Positions 45,045 through 55,868 are shown, counted from the stretch's first letter. The stretch: DNA of 64,000 nucleotides from Prochlorococcus marinus XMU1410 (GCF_017696085.1 NZ_JAAORH010000001.1:682001-746000); one strand, 5' to 3'. Notes: generated by a model from the letters alone, not told the origin. Translations and numbers: made by a program.

Positions 45045-45794
45045 CTAGTCCTCAGGTCTTCCTAAATAAACATCAATAACTTTTTTGTCTTTTTGTATGG
45101 TTTCCATTGTTCCCTCACATAATACTGTGCCCTGATTTAATACTGAAACATTACTATTAAGTCTTCTTATAAATTCCATATCGTGATCTATAACCACTAC
45201 TGTATTTTCGCCTGATAAGGATTTTAATAAATCAGCTGTAAGATCTGTTTCTTCATCAGTTAAACCGGCAACAGGTTCATCTACTAACATTAAATCTGGC
45301 TTCTGTCCTACTAACATTGCTATCTCGAGCCATTGTTTTTGGCCATGAGATAAAGATCCAGCTTTAGAATCAACTTTTTGAGCTAAATTAACAATCTTCA
45401 TAAGATGATCAATCTCATTAAGCTGCTCATCCTTAATACTTTTATTTATAAGGTTTAAGGGACTTTTAGGAGTTGTCACCGATATTTCAAGATTTTCTTT
45501 AACAGTTAGATTTTCAAAGATTCTTGGACTTTGGAACTTTCTTCCAACTCCAAGTCTGGCTATTTTATGCTCCTTTCTACCTACTATAGATTTCCCTTTA
45601 AAAATTACTTCACCTTTTGTTGGTTTAACCTTCCCAGTTATTACATCAAGAAATGTTGTTTTACCTGCGCCATTGGGTCCTATTACAGCTCTTAATTCTC
45701 CTTTCTTCAAATTTAAATTAAGTTTGTTGAGAGCTAAAAAACCCTCGAAACTAACAGTAATATCTATTAAATTTAGAAGATCTTTATTATTCAT
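45045..45794 (-). CDS. urtD: urea ABC transporter ATPase UrtD
   Basis: Second ATPase of the urea importer. The 249-residue LivG-type protein has GPNGAGKTTFLDVITG near 37-52, KFQSPRIFENLTVKEN, the signature LSHGQKQWLEIAML (with LSHGQ in place of LSGGQ, typical of UrtD), and LMLVDEPVAGLTDEE. Its start overlaps the end of urtC by 8 bp. Confidence 0.95.
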   Translation of the reverse strand: MNNKDLLNLIDITVSFEGFLALNKLNLNLKKGELRAVIGPNGAGKTTFLDVITGKVKPTKGEVIFKGKSIVGRKEHKIARLGVGRKFQSPRIFENLTVKENLEISVTTPKSPLNLINKSIKDEQLNEIDHLMKIVNLAQKVDSKAGSLSHGQKQWLEIAMLVGQKPDLMLVDEPVAGLTDEETDLTADLLKSLSGENTVVVIDHDMEFIRRLNSNVSVLNQGTVLCEGTMETIQKDKKVIDVYLGRPED

Positions 45795-46917
45795 TATTTC
45801 CCTCCTTATTGTTAACTTCTAAGCTTGGATAGGTTTCAATCTTTCTTTTTAAACCAAATCTTTGAAGAAGATTCCTAGGACCATCTCCTTGAATCCATCC
45901 TAAAACTCCTTCCGGCAGAGCTGTTACAACTAAGATAAATAACCCTCCTTGAATAAACATCCAGCTAGCAGGTAAAGCTTCACTTACTAGACTTTTTGCA
46001 TAGTTGATGAAAACTGCTCCTAGTATTGCTCCCAATAAAGTTCCTCTTCCTCCAACAGCAACCCATATAACCATTTCTATAGAGAAGGGGACCGTCATAA
46101 ATTGAGGGGATACTATTCCAGACTGAACTGTATATAAAGCTCCCGAAATTCCAGCGAGACCTCCAGCAATAGAAAATATTATCGTCTTAAATATAACTGG
46201 GTTGTATCCTGTAAACCTAACTCTTGGTTCGTCATCTCGTATTCCTATAAGAATGTTTCCAAATCTTCCTCTAACTACCCACTTTGCAAAAAACCATGCT
46301 GCTATTACTAGTATGGCGGTTATCCAAAAGAATATTCTTTGCATGGACTCAGACCCTACCATCTGACCAAATAGTTGTGTTACATCTGTTTTTAATCCAT
46401 TTGTTCCATTTATAAGTTTTTGTTGTCCATTAAAGAAGTTAAAGAATACAAGAAGAGAAGCCTGAGTAAGTATAGAAAAATAAACACCTTTGATTCTATT
46501 CCTGAAAACAAGAAATCCAATTAAACCTGCAACCAATGCTGGAATTATCCAGATAGCTAAGAAGGTAAAAATAGGCGATCTAAACGGTTCCCAGAAAAAA
46601 GGTAATTTTTCAACACCATATAAAGCAAAAAATTCAGGAATATTATTTGGAAATTCAGAGGAGCTGGTTATTTGTAAATACATTGCTGCACAATATCCAC
46701 CTAGTGCAAAAAAAATACCTTGTCCAAGACTTAGTAAACCTGTATATCCCCAGATAAGATCTACTCCAAGTGCAACTATCGATAAGGACAAGTATCTTCC
46801 TAGGAGGTTTAGTCTAAATACAGGGAGTAAAGTTGGTGCTGCAATAATTAAGGCTATTAATATTATCCAAAATGATAATACTATTTTTTTATCAAATTTA
46901 ATTTTACTTAAGGACAT
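45787..46917 (-). CDS. urtC: urea ABC transporter permease UrtC
   Basis: Membrane subunit of the urea importer, LivM type, 376 residues with about ten spans. It has GYTGLLSLGQGIFFALGGY and a late cytoplasmic loop motif, GGRGTLLGAILGAVFINYAK, shared by the family. Its start is separated from the end of urtB by 1 bp of overlap, and its own end overlaps urtD. Confidence 0.94.
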   Translation of the reverse strand: MSLSKIKFDKKIVLSFWIILIALIIAAPTLLPVFRLNLLGRYLSLSIVALGVDLIWGYTGLLSLGQGIFFALGGYCAAMYLQITSSSEFPNNIPEFFALYGVEKLPFFWEPFRSPIFTFLAIWIIPALVAGLIGFLVFRNRIKGVYFSILTQASLLVFFNFFNGQQKLINGTNGLKTDVTQLFGQMVGSESMQRIFFWITAILVIAAWFFAKWVVRGRFGNILIGIRDDEPRVRFTGYNPVIFKTIIFSIAGGLAGISGALYTVQSGIVSPQFMTVPFSIEMVIWVAVGGRGTLLGAILGAVFINYAKSLVSEALPASWMFIQGGLFILVVTALPEGVLGWIQGDGPRNLLQRFGLKRKIETYPSLEVNNKEGNNE

Positions 46918-48071
46918 TAGTTTTCAACCATCCTTCCTTTTTGAGGAAATAAACCTGTAGGTTTAAATTGTAAGAATATAACAATTAGTGCAAATATCAT
47001 TACTCTTGCCATACTTGTGGTCGCAAAAAAGTTAATTGTGTTTGATAAAGGTAAAGGCATATCTGGCCATATTGATAAGAGCCTGCCAGCTCCAATTAAA
47101 TCTGTCATTATTCCTATTCCAAATGAAGCAAGTACTGTTCCTAATAAATTTCCTACTCCTCCAAGTACTACCACCATAAAACAACCAACTATATAGTTTC
47201 CTCCAACATTAGGTCCTACGGAGCCTAAAAGAGATACTGCTACCCCAGCAACTCCTGCTAAGCCAGATCCAATTCCAAAAGTAATTATATCCACTTTTTC
47301 AGTAGATATACCAAGACAATCACTCATTTGTCTGTTCTGAGTAACTGCCCTTATACGCATCCCCCAAGCACTTTGATTAAGAAATAATGTTATTGCTATT
47401 ACAGAGATTAGAGTAATGACAATTATCATTAATCTTGTTTTAGGAAATGCGGTGCCAATAATTTCAACTTGACCTCTCATCCATGAGGGCGCTGTTACAT
47501 CAACATTTCTAGCGCTTGCTCTACTAAGTTTGCTGACAGAGGATGAGATTACGCTACCTGTGAGGACTCCAGTTAAAGCAGCAAATATCCAAGAACTAAA
47601 TTTAAAATATTTGAAATTTATTGATTCTTTAATTTTTGAGGGGAATGTTGTTGGTAAGAATAAACCAATTAACAGACTTATAACTAGACCGGTCCCATAA
47701 GCTAAAGGTACACTTCTTACAAATTGTTGAAGAATTAAACTTACGCCCCAAGTTGCCAGAAGTGTTTCTAGTGGACTTCCATAAAGCTTTCTTATTATAG
47801 TTTTTTCAAGGAGAATGCCTACTACTCCACTAACAATAAAAGCAAGGAAAATAGAAACTATTATGTACGAATTGTAGAAAGGTTTTAATATAGGTAATTT
47901 GAAAATTAATTGTGTTACATATGTTGTGTAAGCCCCAAGCATCATAAGTTCTCCATGGGCAAGATTTATTACACCCATAAGACCAAAAACAATTGCTAGA
48001 CCTAATGCAGCAACAAGTAGTACAGAACCGATTGCAACACCATTAAAAAGACTATCGAGAAGTAACTCCAA
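46917..48071 (-). CDS. urtB: urea ABC transporter permease UrtB
   Basis: Second membrane subunit of the urea importer, LivH type, 384 residues. It shows GVINLAHGELMMLGAY near 32-47 and the transmembrane loop motif VVVLGGVGNLLGTVLASFG in the C-terminal half. The middle section is longer than in LivH, as is usual in UrtB. An 83-bp gap containing a strong hairpin separates it from urtA, suggesting lower expression of the permease genes than of urtA. Confidence 0.95.
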   Translation of the reverse strand: MELLLDSLFNGVAIGSVLLVAALGLAIVFGLMGVINLAHGELMMLGAYTTYVTQLIFKLPILKPFYNSYIIVSIFLAFIVSGVVGILLEKTIIRKLYGSPLETLLATWGVSLILQQFVRSVPLAYGTGLVISLLIGLFLPTTFPSKIKESINFKYFKFSSWIFAALTGVLTGSVISSSVSKLSRASARNVDVTAPSWMRGQVEIIGTAFPKTRLMIIVITLISVIAITLFLNQSAWGMRIRAVTQNRQMSDCLGISTEKVDIITFGIGSGLAGVAGVAVSLLGSVGPNVGGNYIVGCFMVVVLGGVGNLLGTVLASFGIGIMTDLIGAGRLLSIWPDMPLPLSNTINFFATTSMARVMIFALIVIFLQFKPTGLFPQKGRMVEN

Positions 48072-48099
48072 TTTAGAAAAAGAAAATATTTGATTATAT

Positions 48100-48133
48100 A
48101 AAATAAAAGGAGGCGTTAACCTCCTTTTATTTT
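48100..48133 (-). terminator. hairpin between urtA and urtB (partial terminator/attenuator)
   Basis: AAAATAAAAGGAGG (48100-48113) and CCTCCTTTTATTTT (48120-48133) form a perfect 14-bp stem around a 6-base loop. It lies 22 bp after the urtA stop. The stem ends in T-rich sequence on the minus strand, so it can act as a leaky terminator or mRNA 3' end protector that raises urtA over urtBCDE. Confidence 0.8.
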
Positions 48134-48154
48134 GAAGTATAGGTTTTAATTAGA

Positions 48155-49432
48155 TTAAAGCTTATACTTTTCTCCTTTTGAGGGATCTGTCCAGTCGCAT
48201 GCAAATCCTTTTGAACTTGGATGCTTTTGGTTCCATGCTTGAGGAAGAACAACTCCTGTCTCTTCAAGGATTGTAAATCCACCCTCTGCATTAATCTCAC
48301 CAATTCTTACAGTTTGAGATAAGTGGTGATTAGGCATAACTTCAACAGGACCTTGTGGAGCATCAAACTTTTGTCCAACAAGGGCTTCCCTTACTGCGTT
48401 GTCGTCGAATGTTCCAGCATCTTCTACTGCCTGTTTCCATAAGTAGACCATATTATAAGCAGATTCTTGAGGATCAGCTACAACTCGATCTGCTCCCCAT
48501 CTTTTCTTGAAACTTGCGGCAAATTTCTTAGATGCAGGAGTATCGATTGACATCATGTAGTTCCAAGCTCCGTAGTGACCTTCAAGGAACTCAGGACCAA
48601 TTGTACTAATCTCTTCTTCAGCAATTGAGTAGTTCATTACGTAGTACCCACTTGAAGGTGTGATGCCTGCGTCTTGAATCTGTTTGAAGAATGCAACGTT
48701 TTGGTCACCATTAAGAGTATTAATGATTATTCCACCGTCAGGCAAAGCTTTTTTGATTTTTGAGATAATTGGAGCAACTTCAGTATTTCCTAATGGAAGG
48801 TAATCTTCTCCAACAACTTTACCGCCTAGCTGTTTTACCTGAGCTTTTGTTATTGTGTTTGAAGTTCTTGGGAAAACATAATCAGAACCTACAAGGAAGA
48901 AATCTCCACCAGCTGCAGGAGAACGCTTATACATGAAATCTGTAGCGGGTTCGGATTGTTGGTTTGGTGTGGCTCCTGTATAGAAAATGTTGTTAGAACA
49001 TTCTTGAGCTTCATATTGAATTGGGTAGTAGAGGAACGCATCTTTTGATTCGTATACAGGTAGCATTGCCTTTCTACTTGCAGAAGTCCATCCACCAAAT
49101 ACGACAGGAACTCCGTCTTGGTCTATAAGTTTCTTTGATTTTTCAGCAAAAGTCGGCCAGTCAGATGCACCATCTTCAACTATGTATTCTATTTTGTAGC
49201 TTTTGCCGCCAACTGTAACACCACCAGCAGCATTTATCTCTTCAATAGCCATTTTTTCTGTATCAACAAGAGTTGATTCAGAGATAGCCATTGTTCCGGA
49301 TAACGAATGCAAAATACCAACGGTTACGGTGTCATCGAAACTTCCGGAGGTTCCGCCTCCACCACAGGAAGTTGCTGTGACAGCAAGTGAGGCAGTAGCT
49401 AAACCTGCCAAAATACGCCTTGAAATTCTCAT
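48155..49432 (-). CDS. urtA: urea ABC transporter substrate-binding protein UrtA
   Basis: Periplasmic urea-binding lipoprotein, 425 residues. The signal peptide ends in a lipobox (AVTATSC, Cys near residue 23), followed by a Gly-rich linker and a Leu/Ile/Val-type binding fold: TVGILHSLSGTMAISES, YPIQYEAQECSNNIFY, YVMNYSIAEEE. It is the first gene of the urt operon. Its own NtcA-type promoter lies just upstream, between it and ureG. Confidence 0.96.
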   Translation of the reverse strand: MRISRRILAGLATASLAVTATSCGGGGTSGSFDDTVTVGILHSLSGTMAISESTLVDTEKMAIEEINAAGGVTVGGKSYKIEYIVEDGASDWPTFAEKSKKLIDQDGVPVVFGGWTSASRKAMLPVYESKDAFLYYPIQYEAQECSNNIFYTGATPNQQSEPATDFMYKRSPAAGGDFFLVGSDYVFPRTSNTITKAQVKQLGGKVVGEDYLPLGNTEVAPIISKIKKALPDGGIIINTLNGDQNVAFFKQIQDAGITPSSGYYVMNYSIAEEEISTIGPEFLEGHYGAWNYMMSIDTPASKKFAASFKKRWGADRVVADPQESAYNMVYLWKQAVEDAGTFDDNAVREALVGQKFDAPQGPVEVMPNHHLSQTVRIGEINAEGGFTILEETGVVLPQAWNQKHPSSKGFACDWTDPSKGEKYKL

Positions 49433-49480
49433 GAATTAGGATAAATTAGGTAATTGACCCTCATTAGGGGGATAAATTAA

Positions 49481-49522
49481 AAGTTATTAACGAGTGAGAA
49501 TTAGTTTTGTATCAGTCGTAAC
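49481..49522 (-). promoter_or_regulatory. NtcA-activated promoter of urtA
   Basis: On the minus strand GTTACGACTGATAC (49522-49509) fits the NtcA site GTN10AC, with GTT at the 5' arm where GTA is canonical. Exactly 22 bases later comes TAACTT (49486-49481), matching the -10 form TAN3T. This is the textbook spacing of NtcA-activated cyanobacterial promoters. The transcription start should be about 40 bases before the urtA ATG. Confidence 0.82.
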
Positions 49523-49560
49523 TTTTTGTTGAATCCAATATATTAGTAATAAACAATTTT

Positions 49561-50172
49561 CTAGTTTCGATTGTTGGGTATATGTGATTCTAAAAATTGA
49601 GTTATTTCTTCAACTCCTATGCCGCTACTTAGATTGGTAAAAAACCAAGGTTTCCCTTTTCTCATAAATTCAGTATCACTTTTCATAATATTTAAATCTG
49701 CACCAACTTTATCTGCTAAGTCAATTTTGTTTATTAATAATAAATCCGACCTTGTTATCCCTGGCCCCCCTTTTCTAGGAATTTTGTCTCCGGCAGATAC
49801 ATCAATTACATAGATTGATAAATCTACAAGTTCTGGACTAAAACTAGATGCTAAATTATCACCTCCACTTTCTACAAAAACAAAATCTAAAGGATTAAAT
49901 TTATTTTCTAAATCTAAAACTGCATTTTTATTTAATGAACAATCCTCTCTTATCGCGGTATGAGGACAACCTCCTGTTTCTACACCAATAATCCTTCCTT
50001 CCTCTAAAACCTTTTTATTTATTAGAAAGTTAGCATCTTCTTTGGTGTAGATATCATTGGTGACAACTGCTATCTCATAATTCTTTTTCATGCTTAAGCA
50101 TAGAGTCTCTACTAATGCAGTTTTTCCTGAACCTACAGGCCCAGCAACCCCTACTCTCAATTTGCTGCTCAT
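49561..50172 (-). CDS. ureG: urease accessory GTPase UreG
   Basis: GTPase that drives nickel insertion into urease together with UreD, UreE and UreF. The 203-residue protein has the P-loop [12 protein letters not shown] (10-21), the metal motif [15 protein letters not shown], and [10 protein letters not shown]. It follows ureF by 3 bp. Its stop lies 38 bp upstream of the urtA NtcA site. Confidence 0.95.
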   Translation of the reverse strand: MSSKLRVGVAGPVGSGKTALVETLCLSMKKNYEIAVVTNDIYTKEDANFLINKKVLEEGRIIGVETGGCPHTAIREDCSLNKNAVLDLENKFNPLDFVFVESGGDNLASSFSPELVDLSIYVIDVSAGDKIPRKGGPGITRSDLLLINKIDLADKVGADLNIMKSDTEFMRKGKPWFFTNLSSGIGVEEITQFLESHIPNNRN

Positions 50173-50175
50173 AAA

Positions 50176-50874
50176 TTAACTTCTAAAAAGTTTTGTATAA
50201 AGGTCATTATGATTTTGTTGTGCCATAGCTAAACCTACATTGCCAAAATAGATGTCATCAATTTCTTTGTCCATAATTTCTTTAGAAACTTTTGAAATTA
50301 TTTCTAATAAGTCTCTCTGAATTAATTGTGCTTTTGTTGACCCAATAGGAATAATTCTTAATGCAGCACTAAGTTGGTTTGCACTCCACGCATAGAAAAA
50401 ATTCTCAACCATTTCTAACTTGGTAATTTCAAAACAATAACAAGCCCAACTCCAGGCTAAAGGCCAGCTGTTTTTTTTATTATTTTCATAAAGATATTCA
50501 AATCCAAATTCTTTGGTTAAATCAAAGAGAGATTTTGCCATTTGAATTTGTTGTTCTCTAATTTCGAGAGAGTCCTTTGATGAGAGGATCCATTTATCCA
50601 AACGCATTAGCTTTTGCAAGTTACCTTTTAAATTTTTTTGGTCGTTTAACTCATTGAAAATATCAATAAATTCTAGTGAAAGTTTTGCATCTAGTCTGAT
50701 CTGGCCAATTTTTAGTTCACTTATTATTAAATCTTTTACCGAATTTGAATCTGTTAAATTTTTATTATGAAGATAACTCTCCATTCCCTCTGAATAACAA
50801 AATCCTCCAACTGGTAAGTTAGGACTTATTAATAAATATTTTAATAAGTGACTTTTACTCATGGCTATGGGCAC
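50176..50874 (-). CDS. ureF: urease accessory protein UreF
   Basis: Helical urease chaperone that acts as a GTPase-linked checkpoint for nickel insertion. Of 232 residues, SPNLPVGGFCYSEGMESYL (near 17-35) is the family signature and the rest is helical. The start overlaps the end of ureE by 20 bp. An internal Met four codons in (50862) is also possible. Confidence 0.93.
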   Translation of the reverse strand: MPIAMSKSHLLKYLLISPNLPVGGFCYSEGMESYLHNKNLTDSNSVKDLIISELKIGQIRLDAKLSLEFIDIFNELNDQKNLKGNLQKLMRLDKWILSSKDSLEIREQQIQMAKSLFDLTKEFGFEYLYENNKKNSWPLAWSWACYCFEITKLEMVENFFYAWSANQLSAALRIIPIGSTKAQLIQRDLLEIISKVSKEIMDKEIDDIYFGNVGLAMAQQNHNDLYTKLFRS

Positions 50875-51310
50875 CTGTTTCGGGAAAAAACTTTTTTTTC
50901 GTATTTTTTAGGTCAACTTTAAAATTAAGAAGCATATTTTTAATAACATAATCACTTTTTGTTAGAAGAATGCCTTCTTCGATTTCTACTTCCACGTGCC
51001 TATTTCCAAGATGATAAGCAGTTTTAATTAGCTCAATTTTAGAATTTGAACTTATTTGGATTAAATCTTCTTTTTTGGCAATTATTTCTACATAAAATTT
51101 GGAATTATTAGTTGAAAGTATATCTCCATCATTTAATTTGCCTTTTCTAGGTAATTGTAAAATTATTTCTTGATCACAATCAGTTAATCTTTTACCTCTT
51201 AGGATTCTTCTTTCATCTGAACTTAATGTAAGTTTTAAAAATAAACCTAATTTCGGCTTTTCTCTAATCCAATCAGTTACAACAATTTGTTTATTAATTC
51301 TCATAATCAA
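50855..51310 (-). CDS. ureE: urease accessory protein UreE (nickel metallochaperone)
   Basis: Nickel chaperone that delivers metal to urease. The 151-residue protein has RKGKLNDGDILS, the typical YHLGNRHVEVEI segment with the metal-binding His, and a short C-terminal tail ending in HSHE. Its ATG is only 42 bp from that of divergent ureD, so the promoters of both transcripts must overlap or lie inside the neighbouring genes. Confidence 0.92.
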   Translation of the reverse strand: MIMRINKQIVVTDWIREKPKLGLFLKLTLSSDERRILRGKRLTDCDQEIILQLPRKGKLNDGDILSTNNSKFYVEIIAKKEDLIQISSNSKIELIKTAYHLGNRHVEVEIEEGILLTKSDYVIKNMLLNFKVDLKNTKKKFFPETGAHSHE

Positions 51311-51352
51311 AATTTTTGGTTACTTTAATTTAGTAATTAAAGAAAACAATTT

Positions 51353-52255
51353 ATGATTAAAACTTCATGGGAAGGTAATTGTTTCTTAAATTTTTTCAAT
51401 AATAAAGCAAGTTTAGGAAATGTTGATAAAACAATCTTTAAATCTAAATCAACTTCTCCTTATAAGATATTAAAGTCTACTCATGATAAAGAGGGCAGAT
51501 GCATTTTGCCTGTTCTACATACTGCAGGGGGATTGGTAGGGGGTGATTTACTCGATTTTGAGGTAAATCTTGAAAAAAACTCTAAAGTTTTGTTGACGAC
51601 TTCTTCAGCTCAGAAGGTATATGGATCAATTGGAAGATCTAAAATTAATCCAAAAGGAAGTTTTTCAAAGCAAAAGAATCTCATAAATATTCTTGATAAT
51701 TCTCATTTAGAGTATCTTCCTCAAGAAACAATCATCTTTGCTAATGGTTTATATGAGCAAATTTTTAAAGTATCTATTTCAGAAACTTCAAGTTTTTTAT
51801 TTACTGATTTAATAAGACTTGGAAGATCTTCTTCTGGAGAATCTATTGAGAGTGGAGTTTTTAGGTCTAAATTAGAAATTATGAGAAATAATGATTTACT
51901 TGATGATTGGGAATATGTTGATCAGATTGAATTATCTAAGGCAAGTTTTGTGGCCAAGTCAGGCATGGATTTCATGCCCGTTTTTGGATCCTTAATTTGG
52001 ATTTGCGAAAAAGATTTTTCCAAGTCAAAAATAAATAATCTTGTAGGAAATATAAAAAAGATTTTCAATGAAACTAATAATAATCTATCTATTGGAATCC
52101 TTGAAAATGGAATCTCAGTACGATTCCTAGGGAGTTCTTCTCAAGATGCTAGAAAATGTTTTTTTTGTATTTGGAAACAAATTAGGTCTGTTTGTGGATT
52201 TTGTGAGCCAAAATATCAAGGTGTATGGCCTTTACAAGATTCTATGAATTATTAA
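51353..52255 (+). CDS. ureD: urease accessory protein UreD
   Basis: Urease chaperone that binds the apo-enzyme. The 300-residue protein has [20 protein letters not shown] and [12 protein letters not shown], both typical of UreD, and then [11 protein letters not shown]. It leads the plus-strand transcript ureD-ureA-ureB-ureC, with 50 bp before ureA. Confidence 0.94.
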   Translation: MIKTSWEGNCFLNFFNNKASLGNVDKTIFKSKSTSPYKILKSTHDKEGRCILPVLHTAGGLVGGDLLDFEVNLEKNSKVLLTTSSAQKVYGSIGRSKINPKGSFSKQKNLINILDNSHLEYLPQETIIFANGLYEQIFKVSISETSSFLFTDLIRLGRSSSGESIESGVFRSKLEIMRNNDLLDDWEYVDQIELSKASFVAKSGMDFMPVFGSLIWICEKDFSKSKINNLVGNIKKIFNETNNNLSIGILENGISVRFLGSSSQDARKCFFCIWKQIRSVCGFCEPKYQGVWPLQDSMNY

Positions 52256-52305
52256 TTATGTTCAGAAAGAACCTTTTTTAAGAATTTATAGATTAATTTT
52301 TTATT

Positions 52306-52608
52306 ATGCATCTTTCACCTCAAGAAAAGGATAAATTATTGATTTTTTCTGCTGCGCTCTTAGCTGAAAGAAGGCTTAGTCGAGGTCTTAAGCTTAATTA
52401 TCCTGAAACAATAGCTTTTTTAAGTTTTCAAATTCTTGAAGGAGCACGAGATGGTAAAAGTGTAAGTCAATTAATGTCAGAGGGAACTACCTGGCTTTCA
52501 AAATCACAAGTTATGGAGGGCATTCCTGAAATGGTTGATGAAGTTCAAATAGAAGCGGTTTTCCCTGATGGGACTAAATTAGTTACTATTCACAATCCGA
52601 TTAATTAG
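52306..52608 (+). CDS. ureA: urease subunit gamma
   Basis: Smallest subunit of urease, 100 residues. It begins [20 protein letters not shown] and contains [20 protein letters not shown], the standard pattern. It is 2 bp upstream of ureB. In cyanobacteria the three subunits UreA, UreB and UreC are separate genes, as here. Confidence 0.96.
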   Translation: MHLSPQEKDKLLIFSAALLAERRLSRGLKLNYPETIAFLSFQILEGARDGKSVSQLMSEGTTWLSKSQVMEGIPEMVDEVQIEAVFPDGTKLVTIHNPIN

Positions 52609-52610
52609 TT

Positions 52611-52931
52611 ATGAGTAATTTAATTCCTGGCGAAATAATTCCTGAACAAGGTGAAATCGAACTAAATCTTAGTAAGCAAGTTAAAACAGTAACGGTTTCC
52701 AATTCTGGAGATAGACCGGTGCAAGTTGGATCTCATTATCATTTTTATGAAGCAAACAAGGCTTTAATTTTTGATCGAGAAATAACATATGGTATGCGTC
52801 TTGACATTCCTGCAGGCACAGCAATTAGATTTGAACCGGGTGATACAACAGATATCAAATTAGTGCCATTTTCAGGTTTAAGAAATTCATATGGTTTTAA
52901 TTCATTAGTTAATGGTTCTTTAAATAGTTAA
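52611..52931 (+). CDS. ureB: urease subunit beta
   Basis: Beta subunit of urease, 106 residues, with [37 protein letters not shown] and [14 protein letters not shown], the core family motifs. It follows ureA by 2 bp and precedes ureC by 4 bp. Confidence 0.96.
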   Translation: MSNLIPGEIIPEQGEIELNLSKQVKTVTVSNSGDRPVQVGSHYHFYEANKALIFDREITYGMRLDIPAGTAIRFEPGDTTDIKLVPFSGLRNSYGFNSLVNGSLNS

Positions 52932-52935
52932 AATT

Positions 52936-54645
52936 ATGTCTTATAAAATTGACAGAAAAACTTATGCTCAAACTTACGGACCCACTACCGGAGATAGAGT
53001 AAGACTTGCTGATACCGAACTTTTCATAGAAGTAGAAAAGGATTTAACTACATACGGAGATGAAGTTAAATTTGGTGGAGGTAAAGTTATTCGAGATGGG
53101 ATGGGACAGTCTCAAGTAAGAAGAGCTGATGGAGCTGTAGATACCGTAATAACTAATGCTTTGATTGTAGATTGGTGGGGAATAATTAAGGCTGATGTGG
53201 GTATAAAAGATGGAATGATTTTTGAAATTGGTAAGGCTGGTAATCCTGATATCCAGGATAATGTTGATATTGTTATTGGTGCATCAACAGAAGTAATAGC
53301 TGGAGAGGGGCATATTCTTACTGCAGGTTCAATAGATACCCACATTCACTTTATCTGTCCCCAACAAATTGAGACAGCATTAGCTTCTGGAATTACAACC
53401 ATGTTGGGAGGAGGAACTGGACCTGCAACTGGCACAAATGCTACTACTTGTACTCCGGGTTCTTTTCATATTTCAAGAATGCTTCAATCTGCGGAAGCAT
53501 TTCCCATGAATTTAGGTTTTTTTGGAAAAGGAAACTCAACAAACGAGAGGAATCTTATTGATCAGGTTGAGGCTGGTGCATGTGGACTGAAGCTTCATGA
53601 GGATTGGGGAACCACTCCTTCTACAATAAATTCTTGTCTAAATGTTGCAGATAAGTTTGACGTACAAGTATGTATTCATACTGATACTTTGAATGAGGCA
53701 GGCTTTGTTGAAGATACTATCAACGCTATTGCAGGAAGAACTATTCATACTTTTCATACCGAAGGAGCTGGTGGTGGTCATGCTCCAGACATTATAAAAA
53801 TCTGTGGAGAAAAAAATGTTCTTCCTAGTAGTACAAATCCAACAAGACCTTATACAAGGAACACATTAGAAGAACATCTTGACATGTTAATGGTTTGTCA
53901 TCATTTAGATTCTAAAATCCCAGAAGACATTGCATTTGCTGAATCAAGGATCAGAAGAGAGACTATTGCAGCCGAGGATATCTTGCATGATGTAGGTGCC
54001 TTTTCAATTATTGCTAGTGATTCACAAGCTATGGGAAGAGTTGGCGAAGTAATTACAAGAACTTTTCAAACCGCACATAAAATGAAAGTCCAAAGGGGGC
54101 CGCTATCGCAGGATTCTTATAGAAACGATAACTATAGAGTAAAGAGATATATTTCTAAAGTTACAATTAATCCTGCAATAGCTCATGGTATTGAAAAACA
54201 TGTTGGGTCTATAGAAAAGGGTAAAATTGCGGATTTGGCATTGTGGAAACCTTCCTTTTTTGCAGTAAAGCCTGAATTAGTTGTTAAAGGAGGATCTATC
54301 GTTTGGTCCCAAATGGGTGATGCAAATGCTTCAATTCCTACTCCGGGTCCTGTACATGGACGACCTATGTTTGCAAGTTTCGGCCAATCTCTAATTAAGA
54401 GTTCTTTTACCTTTTTAAGTAAAAATTCAATTGAACAAAATATTCCATATAAATTAGGCTTACAAAAAAAATGTATTGCCGTAGAAAATACCAGAAATAT
54501 CAATAAATCAAACTTAAAACTTAATAGTAAACTACCAAATATTTCAGTTGACCCTCAAACTTATGAAGTTTTTTCTGATGGAGAACTTCTTACTTGTGAA
54601 CCACTTGATGAAGTCCCAATGGCTCAGAGGTATTTTTTGCTTTAG
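52936..54645 (+). CDS. ureC: urease subunit alpha
   Basis: Catalytic subunit that hydrolyses urea to ammonia and CO2 at a dinickel site. The 569-residue protein starts [20 protein letters not shown] and has the carbamylated Lys in GLKLHEDWG, nickel-binding His in DTHIHF, and the active-site flap His in MVCHHLD. Length and motifs are complete, so an active enzyme is expected. Its stop overlaps the convergent gpgS gene by 4 bp. Confidence 0.97.
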   Translation: MSYKIDRKTYAQTYGPTTGDRVRLADTELFIEVEKDLTTYGDEVKFGGGKVIRDGMGQSQVRRADGAVDTVITNALIVDWWGIIKADVGIKDGMIFEIGKAGNPDIQDNVDIVIGASTEVIAGEGHILTAGSIDTHIHFICPQQIETALASGITTMLGGGTGPATGTNATTCTPGSFHISRMLQSAEAFPMNLGFFGKGNSTNERNLIDQVEAGACGLKLHEDWGTTPSTINSCLNVADKFDVQVCIHTDTLNEAGFVEDTINAIAGRTIHTFHTEGAGGGHAPDIIKICGEKNVLPSSTNPTRPYTRNTLEEHLDMLMVCHHLDSKIPEDIAFAESRIRRETIAAEDILHDVGAFSIIASDSQAMGRVGEVITRTFQTAHKMKVQRGPLSQDSYRNDNYRVKRYISKVTINPAIAHGIEKHVGSIEKGKIADLALWKPSFFAVKPELVVKGGSIVWSQMGDANASIPTPGPVHGRPMFASFGQSLIKSSFTFLSKNSIEQNIPYKLGLQKKCIAVENTRNINKSNLKLNSKLPNISVDPQTYEVFSDGELLTCEPLDEVPMAQRYFLL

Positions 54646-55868
54646 AAGTTTTTAATTAATTCTTTTTCACTTATCTTTATGTCTTTTGACCCCGCAATAG
54701 CTAAATCTTCTTGCAGTTTGTTCTCACAAGACAGAACTCTTGACCAACTTGGTAATTGAAGTGTCGTAGGACAAGCCAGATAATCTTCTGTAGCAGGTCT
54801 TAATAGTTTTGCAAACTTTTGCACTGATAATTCTTCTTCATGCCTGTCGTATGGAAGTTGATTAACTGCTGAATCTAATCCAAATTGTTTTACCCGATCT
54901 TCTCCAACTCTTTTGTAGAGAACTTCTAAAGTTGCTAGTTGAGTGCTAGTCAAGGTCTCGGCTTGATGCTCCATGAGACCTCTTAAAACACTTGAAAGTA
55001 TTTCTGTACACATTTTTTGCAATCCTTCTTTAGAAGAATCTCCAATATTCTTATGTTTATGATCAAATAAACCTAGGTCAACCTGGGCTATTTTGGAGGT
55101 CCTTACGTTTCTATAAACCTCTGATAATAAACCTATCTCTAAACCCCAGTCACAAGGTATTCTTAAATTCATAGCAAGGTCTTTAGTAAAAGCAAACTCA
55201 CCTGCCAATGGATATCTAAATGATTGAAGATATTGTAAAAACGGACCCTTACCAACTAATTGCTCAAGACTTGCTAATAAAGGACCCACGAATAATCTTG
55301 TTGCTCTACCTTGCAATTGATTTGTTTCTAGGGATAATCTACTGTAAAAAGCTTTTACATATGATATTCCATATGATTCATCCAGAAGTGGAAGTATCAT
55401 TCTTGAAGGATATAAAGGACTAAAAGTTCTTATATCAGCATCAAAAAGAGCAACAACTTCTGATTTTCTAGTCGCAACTCCTATGCCTTGCCATACAGCC
55501 CATCCTTTACCTGGAGTTCCTAAAAGTTCTAATCCATTTTTTTCTTGGCTTTTTAATAGCTCAATTACAGAGGGAGAATTAGTCCATTGAACGTGAACTG
55601 GGAATGGCATTGAGCCAAAAAATGATTTTGCTGACTTAACTTGCTCAACAGTTTTTGCAGAGAGAGCAATAACTAATTCATTTAATCCTGTGAGATTTTT
55701 TAAAACCTCTCTTATATCTTTTAATGCTGGACGCTCAAACTCTTCATATAAGCAAGGTATTAAAATGCTAGTTGATCTTCTTTTAAGACTTTTGTTTAAT
55801 TCTTTAAGTAAATTTCCTGTAACTCCATATTCATGTATTGTTGTGATTAAACCTTGTTGAAAGTCCAT
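54642..55868 (-). CDS. gpgS: glucosyl-3-phosphoglycerate synthase
   Basis: Family GT81 enzyme that joins a glucose from NDP-glucose to 3-phosphoglycerate, the first step to glucosylglycerate, a nitrogen-free compatible solute. Of 408 residues, [16 protein letters not shown] and [16 protein letters not shown] (with the metal-binding DAD) match the family, as do [11 protein letters not shown] and the His in FDHKHKN. It is divergent from the GH13 gene by 50 bp, with a small palindrome between. The phosphatase that completes the pathway is two genes away. Confidence 0.88.
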   Translation of the reverse strand: MDFQQGLITTIHEYGVTGNLLKELNKSLKRRSTSILIPCLYEEFERPALKDIREVLKNLTGLNELVIALSAKTVEQVKSAKSFFGSMPFPVHVQWTNSPSVIELLKSQEKNGLELLGTPGKGWAVWQGIGVATRKSEVVALFDADIRTFSPLYPSRMILPLLDESYGISYVKAFYSRLSLETNQLQGRATRLFVGPLLASLEQLVGKGPFLQYLQSFRYPLAGEFAFTKDLAMNLRIPCDWGLEIGLLSEVYRNVRTSKIAQVDLGLFDHKHKNIGDSSKEGLQKMCTEILSSVLRGLMEHQAETLTSTQLATLEVLYKRVGEDRVKQFGLDSAVNQLPYDRHEEELSVQKFAKLLRPATEDYLACPTTLQLPSWSRVLSCENKLQEDLAIAGSKDIKISEKELIKNF

